Assembly: GCF_009193155.1 (NCBI RefSeq)
Contig: NZ_VUKD01000001.1
Span: 124,001 to 188,000 of the forward strand
Direction of reading: 5' to 3'
DNA: 64,000 nt
Origin: Georgenia subflava
GTDB taxonomy: Bacteria; Actinomycetota; Actinomycetes; Actinomycetales; Actinomycetaceae
The notes under the pieces: model-generated
What the model saw: only the letters and a program-made list of their open reading frames with translations
What the model was told of the DNA's origin: nothing
The model's database searches: none
Shown here: piece after piece, positions 23,601 to 30,924 of the stretch
Layout of the letters: every line of letters starts with the position of its first letter
How positions within the stretch are numbered: the stretch's first letter is position 1
Translations under genes and position numbers: made by a program

Positions 23601-25123
23601 CGCACGGCAGCGTCGTCGACGTCGACGTCGACCGGGCTCAGGCCGGCGCGCAGTCGCTCGGCGGCGGTGGTGCGCCAACGGGCGTCGGCGGACAGGTCCA
23701 GGGTCAGCTCGTCCAGGCCCAGCTCGGTCATCCGCTGGGCGAGCGCCCGCCCGGTCCGGCGGGTGCCCGGCACGTACAGGACGGTGCGGCCCGACGCCGC
23801 GGCGTCGGCGATGACGGCGGCGACGATACCGGGGGTGTCCGCGCCCGGCGCGGCGTCGAGGAAGACGTGCCGGCCGGCGGCGACGGCGTCGACGGCGTGG
23901 GCCTGGTCGACGTCGAGGTCGCCGGCGCCGCGCTCTTCCTCCGGCGCCCGGTCGGTGGCCACGTGCGGCGGCAGGGCGACGTCCAGCGCGCGTCGGGCCT
24001 CCTCGTCGCCGGCGAGGGCGGCGACGACGTCCGAGCCGGGCAGGTGGGCCCGCATCGCGTCGAGGTCGTCGACCAGGACCTGGCCGGGGTGGACGAACGG
24101 GCCGACGACGATCCGCTCGCTGAGCTCGAATCCGGCGAGGTTCTCCCGGCCGAGCTCGGCGAGCCGGAGCAGCGTCCCGCGCGGGGAGAACCCGTGCTCG
24201 GTGTACGCGGTCCGGGCGATGGCACCCACGTCCACGGTCACGCCCGCCGCTCGCAGGGACCGCACGAGGACGGGGTTGACCTCGATGGCGGACTCGAGGT
24301 CGACGTCGAAGTCCGCCTCGGGACCGCCGGTCGCGGTGAGCCGGACGGCGCGCAGCAGCACCGGGGCGTGGATCGTGCGGACCGTTGTCACCGGCGTCGC
24401 CGCCCGGGCGGCTGCGGGCGCGTCTCGGGCTGGGTCGCGGTCGCCCTCGTCGCCGTCGCCGGCATCGGCATCGGCCGGCGGGTGCGCGGGCGCCTCCGCG
24501 CCCGACGGGGCGCTCGGCGCCGAGTCGGCGGAGGACTCGGCGTGCGCGTTGCCGGGGTCGGCGGAGACCTCGAGGACCACCTCGCCGTCCTCGGACAGGT
24601 CCGGTGCGAGCGGGTCCGGCAGCTCGGTCCAGGTGGCGACGCCGATGGCCAGGTAGGTGGGGGCCAGGCCGTAGCGCTGGGCGAGCTCGTCGGCGCGGGC
24701 GCGCACGGTGCGGGCGCCCCGGCGGGCGGCGAGCTGGGCACCGGCCTCGCGCACGAGGTTGCTCAGGCGGGTGGTGCGTCCGGCGTAGAGCTGGGCGATG
24801 CCCGAGGGGTGCGCGGCGGTCAGGTCGATGACGGCGTCGCCGAGCAGCGTCATGTCCGCCAGGGTGCTGGCCCCGCCGAGCGCCACGAGGGACCGGTGCC
24901 ACCGGGCGGCGGCGTCGTCGACGGCGGCGGCCCGGCCCGGGGAGACCGGGCGAGGACGGGCCGGGCGGGTCCCGGGTCCGCGCCCACCGCCACCGAAGGC
25001 GGCGCCGGGCGCCGGCGCGTCGGGCACGACCGGGTCGCCGTGGCCCGGACGGATGCGGTCCTTGACCGTGGCTACCTGGCGGCGGGCGGTGCCGCCGCGG
25101 GAGAAGAGCGCACGAGGGGTCAT
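20669..25123 (-). CDS. Large SF1 helicase-nuclease-like protein with degenerate active sites
   Basis: This 1484-residue protein has the layout of DUF4011/SF1 helicases with a C-terminal MTES_1575-type nuclease domain. A Q-motif-like DVDQAHAVDAVAAG is followed by the Walker A position reading DAAPGADTPG (about residue 425) instead of GPPGTGKS. The Walker B position reads LLIVDGVQHL (about 966). Helicase motifs such as QVVLVGDSRR and DVVVLSVGYGK follow. In the nuclease region (about 1250-1320) the expected RID and ECDG positions read VRIPLAI and VLTDDA. The P-loop lysine and nuclease acids are therefore missing. The frame is intact over 4.4 kb, so a structural or binding role is likely. Start chosen at the ATG at 25123, where homology begins. 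Confidence 0.75.
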   Translation of the reverse strand: MTPRALFSRGGTARRQVATVKDRIRPGHGDPVVPDAPAPGAAFGGGGRGPGTRPARPRPVSPGRAAAVDDAAARWHRSLVALGGASTLADMTLLGDAVIDLTAAHPSGIAQLYAGRTTRLSNLVREAGAQLAARRGARTVRARADELAQRYGLAPTYLAIGVATWTELPDPLAPDLSEDGEVVLEVSADPGNAHAESSADSAPSAPSGAEAPAHPPADADAGDGDEGDRDPARDAPAAARAATPVTTVRTIHAPVLLRAVRLTATGGPEADFDVDLESAIEVNPVLVRSLRAAGVTVDVGAIARTAYTEHGFSPRGTLLRLAELGRENLAGFELSERIVVGPFVHPGQVLVDDLDAMRAHLPGSDVVAALAGDEEARRALDVALPPHVATDRAPEEERGAGDLDVDQAHAVDAVAAGRHVFLDAAPGADTPGIVAAVIADAAASGRTVLYVPGTRRTGRALAQRMTELGLDELTLDLSADARWRTTAAERLRAGLSPVDVDVDDAAVRATRTELTAVRTQLGDYVAGLHATHEPWGVSAYDALQALARLTAARPGPRTRVRLDEEALRRLDDGGREQARESLARAAGLGAFTLRPHDTPWYGARLTEAPAASAALERTQRLGELSLPALLEQVERVTTQTGLARATTLDAWSEQLAMLDGVAEALDVFLPQIFERSAADMVIATATSAWRKEHSLSMKGSVRRRLRKQAKDLLRPGRPVADLHGELVRVQEQREIWRRHNPAGGWPRLPDGLAEIKSTEAEVRADVQALQEVIGSGAGNENLFTVALPALVERMKELGLDAPALRLLPERTRLLGELRERGLGGLVDDLGERRVPNGLVGSELELAWWSSVLEQILRTDPALAGLDGPALTALAARFRELDDAQVASLAGPVRRAVATNLRTTVRDHREEAAQLFDALGADHGAHLRETLAAYPRLTGAARPAWLVAPMLVPHLLPEGPSVDLLIVDGVQHLPVEQAVSVLARARQVVLVGDSRRGGDGLVGALAPLLPAVTLPTGRAARDEGISAFLATHGYDGVIRSVPAPPSASRMRLDLVEGYGMPAPGADAVESVQTEVDHVVDLVVDHALTSPELSLAVVALNPRHAERVREAVAAAVADSPAVAGFFRADRDEPFTVLDVDAAGGLRRDVVVLSVGYGKTPHGRVLHRFGAISEPDGLACLVDALDAVRHQLVLVSCIGPGDLDRDRLRHPGPQLLADLIDQSATGTLPGETPSSVPAETPDQLLVDLAERLWRLGLIVVPRYGLAGGVRIPLAIGHPELPGELLVAVLTDDAEYVAEPSLRRRDRHWVQRLGARGWRVHMAFSTAVFMDPQAEAEAILAAVMTVVDERREAALAARPAAPSMTALPHTYDGPGDGGAQTPGDVDVPGDGAGPADPGTSEVVPAEPEQPRRAVPVRERGPRPPVVPGLPLAAYSDDQLDDLVAWIESDGAGREDVELVEELRGELSLTRRGAQVDAVLGHVVRRRAR

Positions 25124-25503
25124 CTGCCCACGGTAGGCAGCCGCGGGGCCGGGTGGGTGGTGCCGCGCCGGGCCGGTTCGCGCGTGTCGTGGACGACGGC
25201 CGTCGGACCGGGCCGCGTGGGGCCTCGCCGGGCGCCCGGACCGGGCTCGAGGAGGCCGGGCACGAAGGTGGCGGAGCGCGACACGCAGGGGGGGGCAGGC
25301 GTCGCGCTCCGCCATGACCGCAAGCATGGCGCGACCAGCCGCCCCAGCGCAAGCGTTTCGGCGCGTCGAATCGCGGAACTTTCGGCCCCGGGCCCCCACG
25401 CCCCGCGAGGGACGTCCCTCCGGAAGCCCGGGACACCACGACGGTAACCGCCACAAAGGGCAGAACGGAGCCGAAGAGGCCCATTTGCGTGGCCACTTGA
25501 TGC
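25124..25503. other. Intergenic region without a supported gene
   Basis: This 380-bp gap lies between the start of the helicase-like gene and the terminator of nagA. Open frames on both strands are Arg/Pro/Gly-rich and not protein-like. One minus-strand start (25484) opens with a hydrophobic MGLFGSVLPFVAVTVVV stretch but continues as non-coding sequence. It presumably carries the promoter of the helicase-like gene. Confidence 0.5.
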
Positions 25504-25549
25504 CGTGGCAGGAGGCTGCCACGCCTCGGGCGGTCCCGCGGACCGCCCG
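25504..25549 (-). terminator. Tandem hairpins after nagA
   Basis: Two perfect hairpins follow the nagA stop on the minus strand: CGGGCGGTCC/GGACCGCCCG with a 3-base loop (25527-25549) and CGTGGCAG/CTGCCACG with a 4-base loop (25504-25523). No T-tract follows, as is common for actinobacterial terminators. Confidence 0.75.
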
Positions 25550-25567
25550 AAGGCGGCCCAGGGCCCC

Positions 25568-26608
25568 TCAGGCGGCGTAGACCTCGGTGCCGGCGACCGA
25601 GGTGGAGACGACCCGGTCGCCGTCGAGCACGACGACGTCTCGGGCGGTGCGCCCCTCGACCCCGATCAGCCGGGCCGGGTTCGTGGTGGCCATCGCCAGC
25701 AGGTCGTCCGGGTGGACCGGCAGGTGCGCCCGCGCCCACCCGAGGCACGCGTGCAGGGAGCGTCCGGAACCGGCGAGCAGCTCGGTGCCGGTCAGGCTCA
25801 GACGCCCGTCGGCGCGGACGGTGACGCCGCCGCCCACGGGGGTGCGGTAGTCGCCGGGCGGTTTCCCGGCGAGGGCTGCGGAGTCCGAGGTGAGCACGCA
25901 ACGGGCCGGGGACTTGGCCCGGATCATCGCCGTGAGCGTGTCGGCCGGCAGGTGGTGACCGTCGGCGATCAGCATCGCCGTCAGCCGGTCCTCGGCGAGC
26001 TGGGCCCAGATGTGGTTGGGGTGGCGCGGGAGCGTCGCCGCCGCGCCGTTGCCCAGGTGGGTGCTCAGGGTCGCCCCGGCGGACGCCGCCTCACGGACCT
26101 CCTCCGGCGTGGGCGCGCAGTGCCCGACGGACGTCAGCACGCCCCGGGCCCGCGCGCCGGCGATGTACGCGGCGGCGCCGGGGCGCTCGGGGGCGAGGGT
26201 GACGATGCGGACGAGCCCGTCGCCGGCGCGCTGCCACCGGTCGAGCTCGTCCAGGTCCGGGTCGCGCAGGTGCTCGCGGTCGTGGGCGCCGCGCGGGCCG
26301 TCCTCGGCGGCCAGCGCGGGACCCTCGACGTGCACCCCGGCGACCGAGTGGGCCACCAGCGGGTCGGCGGCACGCGCGGCGGCGACGGTGCGGAGCACGT
26401 GGAGGATCTTCTCCTCGGGGGCCGTGACGACCGTCGGCAGGTAGGTGGTGACGCCTTCGGCCCACAGGGCACGGGTCAGGCCGACGACGACGTCCACGCT
26501 CACGTCGTCGGCGTTGACGTCCCAGCCGGCGTAGCCGTTGACCTGCAGGTCCACGAGCCCGGGCCGCGAGCGCGGCCCGGCCGCGTGCGCGGGGGCGTCA
26601 GGCGCCAT
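25568..26608 (-). CDS. nagA: N-acetylglucosamine-6-phosphate deacetylase
   Basis: This 346-residue amidohydrolase removes acetate from GlcNAc-6-phosphate. Signature sites are GLVDLQVNGYAGWDVN at the N-terminus (about 17-32), the metal-ligand Glu in AGVHVEGPALA, His in LTSVGHCAPT and STHLGNGAAA, the substrate loop LIADGHHLP and TSDSAALAGKP, and the C-terminal MATTNPARLIGV. It is shorter than most family members because the N-terminal beta-sandwich strands are trimmed. The start overlaps the nagB stop by 11 bases, so the pair forms one operon under the nagB promoter and its two LacI-type operators. Confidence 0.92.
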   Translation of the reverse strand: MAPDAPAHAAGPRSRPGLVDLQVNGYAGWDVNADDVSVDVVVGLTRALWAEGVTTYLPTVVTAPEEKILHVLRTVAAARAADPLVAHSVAGVHVEGPALAAEDGPRGAHDREHLRDPDLDELDRWQRAGDGLVRIVTLAPERPGAAAYIAGARARGVLTSVGHCAPTPEEVREAASAGATLSTHLGNGAAATLPRHPNHIWAQLAEDRLTAMLIADGHHLPADTLTAMIRAKSPARCVLTSDSAALAGKPPGDYRTPVGGGVTVRADGRLSLTGTELLAGSGRSLHACLGWARAHLPVHPDDLLAMATTNPARLIGVEGRTARDVVVLDGDRVVSTSVAGTEVYAA

Positions 26609-27377
26609 CGACGTCCTTGCCGAGGCGCGAGGCGGCTGCGACGTCGAGGAACATCGAGGCCGCGGGGTGCGTGCGCAGGACGCTGCCGGGCACCCGGGTG
26701 CTCACCGGACCGGTCAGCGCCGCGGCCACGGCGTCGGCCTTGTGGGCGCCGAGGACCGTCGCGACCATGGCGCCGGCGCCGGTGAGCGCCGGCACGGTCA
26801 GCGTGAGCGCACGGGCGGGGACGTCCGCGAGCGTCGGGAAGAGCCCGTCGTCGACCTGCTGGCGCCTCGACACCTCGGTGACCTCGACCTCGCGGACCAC
26901 CTGGTCGTCGTCGAAACGTGCGACGTCGGGCTCGTTGAAGGCGATGTGGCCGTTGACGCCGAGCCCCAGGCAGACGAGGTCGATCGGCGCCTCGGAGACG
27001 AGCGCTGAGTACCGCGCGACCTCCTCCGCGGCCGCACCGGAGGTCCGGATCCGGTTCAGGCCGGGCAGCGCCGCGGCGGGCAACCGGTCCTGGAGCCACT
27101 GCCCGAACGCCTCGGGGTGGTCCTCCGGCAGACCGCGGTACTCGTCCATGTGGAAGGACCGTACCGCCGACCAGTCGACCCGGGGGTCGCGGGCGAGCGC
27201 ACGGATCATGGTCTCCTGCGAGGGGGCGCTGGCAAAGATCACGCGGGCCGAGCCCCGGCTCTCCACCGCACGGGCCAGCACCTGCGCCGCGGCGTCGGCG
27301 GCCGCGGCGCCGACCTCCTCGGCGGTGGCGGCCACCGTCACGGCACCCGTCAGCGACTCGTGTTCCGTCACGGCCAT
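26598..27377 (-). CDS. nagB: Glucosamine-6-phosphate deaminase
   Basis: This 259-residue isomerase-deaminase converts GlcN-6-phosphate to fructose-6-phosphate and ammonia. The family motifs are FHMDEYRGLPEDHPEAFGQWLQDRL (about 95-120) and LGLGVNGHIAFNEPD (about 155-170), with TLTVPALTGAGAMVATVLGAHKA after. The ATG at 27377 has GGGGGA five bases upstream; longer frames run into the operator region. As the first gene of nagB-nagA it links the locus to amino sugars and to glycolysis. Confidence 0.92.
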   Translation of the reverse strand: MAVTEHESLTGAVTVAATAEEVGAAAADAAAQVLARAVESRGSARVIFASAPSQETMIRALARDPRVDWSAVRSFHMDEYRGLPEDHPEAFGQWLQDRLPAAALPGLNRIRTSGAAAEEVARYSALVSEAPIDLVCLGLGVNGHIAFNEPDVARFDDDQVVREVEVTEVSRRQQVDDGLFPTLADVPARALTLTVPALTGAGAMVATVLGAHKADAVAAALTGPVSTRVPGSVLRTHPAASMFLDVAAASRLGKDVDGA

Positions 27378-27401
27378 GGCGTCCCCCAGAGACTCAGGTA
27401 A

Positions 27402-27475
27402 TGCAATCGGTTGCAGAATGGAGTCGACATTAGCCGCGAGATGGATGTGGGTCAACCGTTCTGCAATCGCTTGCA
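27402..27475 (-). promoter_or_regulatory. nagB promoter bracketed by two LacI-type operators
   Basis: On the minus strand TTGACC (27450-27455) and TAATGT (27427-27432), 17 bases apart, form a near-consensus promoter. The operator TGCAATCGGTTGCA (27402-27415) lies just downstream of the expected start, and TGCAATCGCTTGCA (27462-27475) lies just upstream of the -35. The pair is 60 bp apart centre to centre, which would allow cooperative binding or a small loop. Confidence 0.85.
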
Positions 27476-27500
27476 CGACCGCTGGTCACGAACCTAGTCT
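27471..27500 (+). promoter_or_regulatory. Candidate divergent promoter of the epimerase gene
   Basis: TTGCAC (27471-27476), 18 bases, then TAGTCT (27495-27500) could drive the epimerase gene, which starts 90 bases downstream. The -35 overlaps the upstream nagB operator, so one repressor dimer would control both directions. Confidence 0.5.
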
Positions 27501-27589
27501 CGAGAAGGACCTCGGTCCCGCTCGGCCGCCATCGCGCTGGAGAACTACCAGCAGCGCGGCAGCACGCGATCTCGGACGAAGGAGCAACG

Positions 27590-28843
27590 ATGGGCCTGAG
27601 GCAGGCGCCGGCGCAGGCCCGCGAGCAGCTGGAACGGACGATCCTGCCGTTCTGGCTCTCCCGCGGCGTCGACCACCATCACGGCGGCTTCCACACGTGC
27701 TTCGACAACAGGGGTCTGGTACGCACGTCGACCGACAAGTTCACGTGGTCCCAGGGCCGCTTCGTCTGGCTGCTCGCCCACGCCGCCGAGCTGGCCCGTG
27801 AGGAGCTCCTCGACCTCGACGCCCTCGACCTGCTCGCGCTCGCCGGACGCGGCGCGGAGTTCCTCGCCACCAACGCCGTGGGGGCGGACGGCACCTGCGC
27901 CTTCGTGCTCGCCCGCGACGGCTCGCCGTCCACGGTCGCGGACCGGCCCGCACGGAGCGTCTACGCGGACTGCTTCGTGGTGATGGGCCTGGCCGAGCTG
28001 GCGCGGGTGAGCGGAGACGCCGGCTGGCTGAGCACGTCGCGGCCGGTGCTCGAGCGGGCCAGGCAGGACATCCGCTCCGGGACCGCCCCGACGCCGCCGT
28101 ACGACGTACCCACCGGCTACACCGCGTTCGGTCCGAAGATGATCCTGCTGAACACGCTCGTGGTCCACGTCGCGGCCGAGCGTGCGGCAGCCGGCACCGG
28201 CCGCCAGCCCGCCGCGGGCGACGGCTCGGACCTCCTCGCCGAGGCCCTCGAGGAGGTGATGGCGCACCGGCTCGACGACGGCACGTTCGCGGAGATGATC
28301 GGTCCCGAGGCCGACTCGCTCGTGGCCCGGCACCGGGTGCCGGGCCACGCGATCGAGGGCCTCTGGGTGGCGCTCGAGGCGATGGACCTGCTCGGCATCC
28401 ACCACCACGTCGATGCCGTGCTCGAGTCGGTGCCCGCCCTGTGCGCGCTCGGCTGGGACACCGAGCACGGCGGCCTCCTGCGCTACACCGACGCGGCGGG
28501 GCCGGGCCGGCCGCGGGGACGCAGCGACGGCACGCCCTACGAGCAGCTCCTGCAGCGGACGTGGTCGACGAAGCTCTGGTGGGTGCACTCGGAGGCCGCC
28601 GCCACGACGGCGATCGCTGCGCGCCGCTTCGACCACGCCCCCTCGGCCGGATGGTTCGACCGCATCTGGGACTACACCCTCGGCACCTTCCCCGCGGGCG
28701 CGGAGGGGAACGAGTGGATCCAGATCCGCGACCGCGCCGGGCGCCCGCTGGACGAGGTGGTGGCGCTGCCGGTGAAGGACCCGTTCCACCTGGTGCGCAA
28801 CCTCATGCAGATCGTCGAGCTCGGCAGAGCGCCGGCGTCATGA
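27590..28843 (+). CDS. N-acylglucosamine 2-epimerase (AGE) family enzyme
   Basis: This 417-residue (alpha/alpha)6-barrel protein belongs to the AGE/cellobiose-2-epimerase superfamily. Conserved sites include WSQGRFVWLLAHAAE (about 52-66), SVYADCFVVMGLAELAR, the catalytic-His motif HRVPGHAIEGLW (about 246-257) and KLWWVHSEAAATTAIA (about 330-345). Members interconvert GlcNAc and ManNAc or isomerise mannose, glucose or cellobiose at C2. Its place beside nagB-nagA favours an amino sugar, but specificity cannot be read from sequence. ATG 27590 has AAGGAG about five bases upstream. It overlaps the lacI stop convergently by six bases. Confidence 0.85.
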   Translation: MGLRQAPAQAREQLERTILPFWLSRGVDHHHGGFHTCFDNRGLVRTSTDKFTWSQGRFVWLLAHAAELAREELLDLDALDLLALAGRGAEFLATNAVGADGTCAFVLARDGSPSTVADRPARSVYADCFVVMGLAELARVSGDAGWLSTSRPVLERARQDIRSGTAPTPPYDVPTGYTAFGPKMILLNTLVVHVAAERAAAGTGRQPAAGDGSDLLAEALEEVMAHRLDDGTFAEMIGPEADSLVARHRVPGHAIEGLWVALEAMDLLGIHHHVDAVLESVPALCALGWDTEHGGLLRYTDAAGPGRPRGRSDGTPYEQLLQRTWSTKLWWVHSEAAATTAIAARRFDHAPSAGWFDRIWDYTLGTFPAGAEGNEWIQIRDRAGRPLDEVVALPVKDPFHLVRNLMQIVELGRAPAS

Positions 28844-29821
28844 GCGGGGCGCGTCCCCGGTGGTGCCGCGCAGCGTCAGCGTCCCGGTCACGACCTCGTC
28901 CTTGACCGTCTCGCCCGCCACCACGCGGGAGAGCATCTCGACCGCCCGCCCGCCGAGCTCCTCCACGGGCGCGGTGACCGTGCTCAGGCTCGGCGTGACG
29001 GTCCTGGCCAGCAGCACGTCGTCGCAGCCGACGACGCTGCAGTCGGCCGGCACCCGCAGGGAGTGCTCGCTCAGCCCGGCGATGACGCCGCACGCCATGA
29101 GGTCGTCGAAGGCGAAGATCGCCGTGGCGCCGGAGCCGACGAGCTCGCCGACCGCGGCGCGCCCGTCCTCGAACTGGGCCTCGAGGGGGCCGAGCTCGAC
29201 GAGCTCGACGTCGCGCCCCTCGGCCCACCGGCGCACGGCCTGGGCGCGTCGACCTGCCGCCCAGGCGGCGCCCGGTCCCCGCAGCAGGACGACCTTGCGG
29301 TGGCCGCGGGAGTACAGGTGCTCGGCGGCCTCGCGCAGAGCGCCGGAGTTGTCGCACACCACCGTCGGCAGGCCCTGGACCGCACGGTTCACCACGACCG
29401 TCGGCACCCCGGCCACGGCCCGCTTCAGGCCGGCCGTGGCCATCCGCGGGGACGCGACGATCAGCCCGTCGACCTGGGCCTTGATCCGGCCGATCAGCCC
29501 GGGCTCGTTCGACCCGCTGGCGCCGGAGTCGACCAGGAGCACCTCCGCCCCCGCGCCGGCGGCCGCCTGCTCGATGGCGCGCACCAGCGGCGGGAAGAAC
29601 GGGTTGGTGATGTCCGGGATCAGCAGACCGATGAGGCCCGTGCGACCGGTCGCGAGCCCGCGGGCGGCACGGTTCGGCTCGTAGCCGAGCCGCTGCGCGG
29701 TGGCGAGGATCCGCTCGCGCACCGACTCCTTGACGAGCTCCGGCTTGGAGAACGCCCGCGACACGGTGGACGCCGAGATGTCGAGCTCCTGGGCGATCGA
29801 GTAGATCGTGGCCCGCTTCAT
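28838..29821 (-). CDS. LacI-family transcriptional regulator of the sugar locus
   Basis: This 327-residue repressor has the N-terminal helix-turn-helix and hinge (TIYSIAQELDISASTVSRAFSKPELV, residues 5-30; YEPNRAARGLATGRTGLIGLLIPDITNPFF, about 47-76) and the periplasmic-binding-protein-like sugar domain (VVNRAVQGLPTVVCDNSGAL, SVVGCDDVLLARTVTPSLSTV). Its likely operators are the TGCAAYCGRTTGCA palindromes found in front of most operons from 27 to 52 kb, since no other LacI gene is visible. An AGGAGG lies four bases before the ATG. A weak operator copy near its own start (29869) suggests mild autoregulation. Confidence 0.9.
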   Translation of the reverse strand: MKRATIYSIAQELDISASTVSRAFSKPELVKESVRERILATAQRLGYEPNRAARGLATGRTGLIGLLIPDITNPFFPPLVRAIEQAAAGAGAEVLLVDSGASGSNEPGLIGRIKAQVDGLIVASPRMATAGLKRAVAGVPTVVVNRAVQGLPTVVCDNSGALREAAEHLYSRGHRKVVLLRGPGAAWAAGRRAQAVRRWAEGRDVELVELGPLEAQFEDGRAAVGELVGSGATAIFAFDDLMACGVIAGLSEHSLRVPADCSVVGCDDVLLARTVTPSLSTVTAPVEELGGRAVEMLSRVVAGETVKDEVVTGTLTLRGTTGDAPRS

Positions 29822-29868
29822 GGTTCCTCCTGCGAGACGGCTGCGTTGATCAGAGTGACACAGGCGGA

Positions 29869-29882
29869 TGCAAGCGGATGCA
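29869..29882. promoter_or_regulatory. Weak LacI-type operator between lacI and the hydrolase gene
   Basis: TGCAAGCGGATGCA keeps both TGCA ends of the consensus but has a broken centre. It lies 48-61 bases upstream of the lacI ATG, where it could allow autoregulation at low affinity. Confidence 0.45.
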
Positions 29883-29902
29883 GCAATCGCCCATGCTCTC
29901 GC

Positions 29903-30817
29903 TCACACTCCTGGCCCGAGACGGTCACGGAGCCAGGTCACGCAGGCCGCCTGCACGTGGGCCGGGACGGGATGTCCGCCGTCGTGCTGGAGCACGTCCA
30001 GACCTGGCGCCTCCTCCCACGACCGGCGTGCTCGCTCGACCAGGTCCCGGTTGTGCTCGCCGTCACTGTCGCCGCCGCCCACCAGCAGGAACGGGCGCGG
30101 GGCGACCAGGGCGAGCACCTCGTCCAGGTCGCGGTCCCGCGGGACCCGGTCGCCCAGGTACCAGGGCGCGTCCCAGTTCGAGTGCGCGAGCCCGAGGCCC
30201 GGCTCGTGCGCGACGCCGGCGGCGACCCGTCGGTCGAGAGCCGTCAGGTGCAGGGCGAGCTTGCCACCGAGCGAGTGGCCGAGGACGCCGATCCGGTCCG
30301 GGTCGACCGACGGCTGGGCCCGCAGCGCGTCCACGGCGAGCATGAGGTCGCCGACGCTGCGCCCCAGCGCCGTCATCGGCTGCTCCACGCGGTGCCGCTC
30401 GGCCGGTGGCCCGTACCGCCCGGCCAGGTCGCGCGGAGCGTCGGGCGGGACCACGGCCTCGAACCACCAGGGCACGGCCAGGACCGCGAGACCGTGCGCG
30501 GCCAGGTGCGGCGCGAAGGCGTTGCCCGGGACGGGTGGCGCGTGGTGCGTGCGGGCCGAGGGCCGCCCGAGCACGGCGGCCACGTCGTAGAAGGGCACCA
30601 CGACGGCGGGTCCTGGCGTGGCGGGGGCGCCCGGCCTGCCGGGACTCAGCAGGGTGGCGGTGAGGTCGCTGCCGTGGCTGTGCAGGACGATGTCCTGCTC
30701 GCGCCACGTCCGTGGCGCCGGGTCGTCCGCCGGGCGCTCGGGGCCGACGTCCCAGCCGCCCCGCGGGTCGGGCACCGCCCCGAGCCGGTCCGTCCACCAC
30801 TCGCGCTCTCGTTCCAT
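29903..30817 (-). CDS. Alpha/beta hydrolase, dienelactone-hydrolase type
   Basis: This 304-residue cytoplasmic hydrolase has a nucleophile elbow RIGVLGHSLGGKLALHLTALD (Ser in GHSLGG, about residue 176) and a probable catalytic His in QHDGGHPVPAHV near the C-terminus. The N-terminal half has WREQDIVLHSHG and a conserved AHGLAVLAVPWWFEAVVP. No signal peptide is present, so it acts on imported substrates, probably removing an ester group or opening a lactone. The ATG at 30817 is used; a TTG at 30847 would give 10 extra residues. It is divergent from the enolase-superfamily gene across an operator at 30850. Confidence 0.8.
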   Translation of the reverse strand: MEREREWWTDRLGAVPDPRGGWDVGPERPADDPAPRTWREQDIVLHSHGSDLTATLLSPGRPGAPATPGPAVVVPFYDVAAVLGRPSARTHHAPPVPGNAFAPHLAAHGLAVLAVPWWFEAVVPPDAPRDLAGRYGPPAERHRVEQPMTALGRSVGDLMLAVDALRAQPSVDPDRIGVLGHSLGGKLALHLTALDRRVAAGVAHEPGLGLAHSNWDAPWYLGDRVPRDRDLDEVLALVAPRPFLLVGGGDSDGEHNRDLVERARRSWEEAPGLDVLQHDGGHPVPAHVQAACVTWLRDRLGPGV

Positions 30818-30849
30818 GCTCGGAGAACGTAGGCCGCCCGACGGCAATC

Positions 30850-30871
30850 TGCAATCGGTTGCAGGTAGAGT
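30850..30871 (+). promoter_or_regulatory. LacI-type operator and -10 before the enolase-superfamily gene
   Basis: TGCAATCGGTTGCA (30850-30863) is followed after two bases by TAGAGT (30866-30871), a likely -10 box. The operator thus fills the promoter spacer. It is also only 33 bases upstream of the divergent hydrolase start and may control both. Confidence 0.8.
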
Positions 30872-30924
30872 GTCGATCTGAGTCGACCCGATCAGACGGG
30901 CGAACGCCGTCGCGAAGGAGTGCC

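Noticed and set aside
20693-25447. Plus-strand open frame of almost 1600 codons
   Set aside because: Antisense shadow of the helicase-like gene, caused by high GC at third codon positions. Its composition (Gly, Val, Gln, Arg repeats) is not protein-like.
25314-25580. 88-codon plus-strand frame in the gap before nagA
   Set aside because: Arg/Pro-rich composition, no ribosome site, and it runs through the nagA terminator hairpins.
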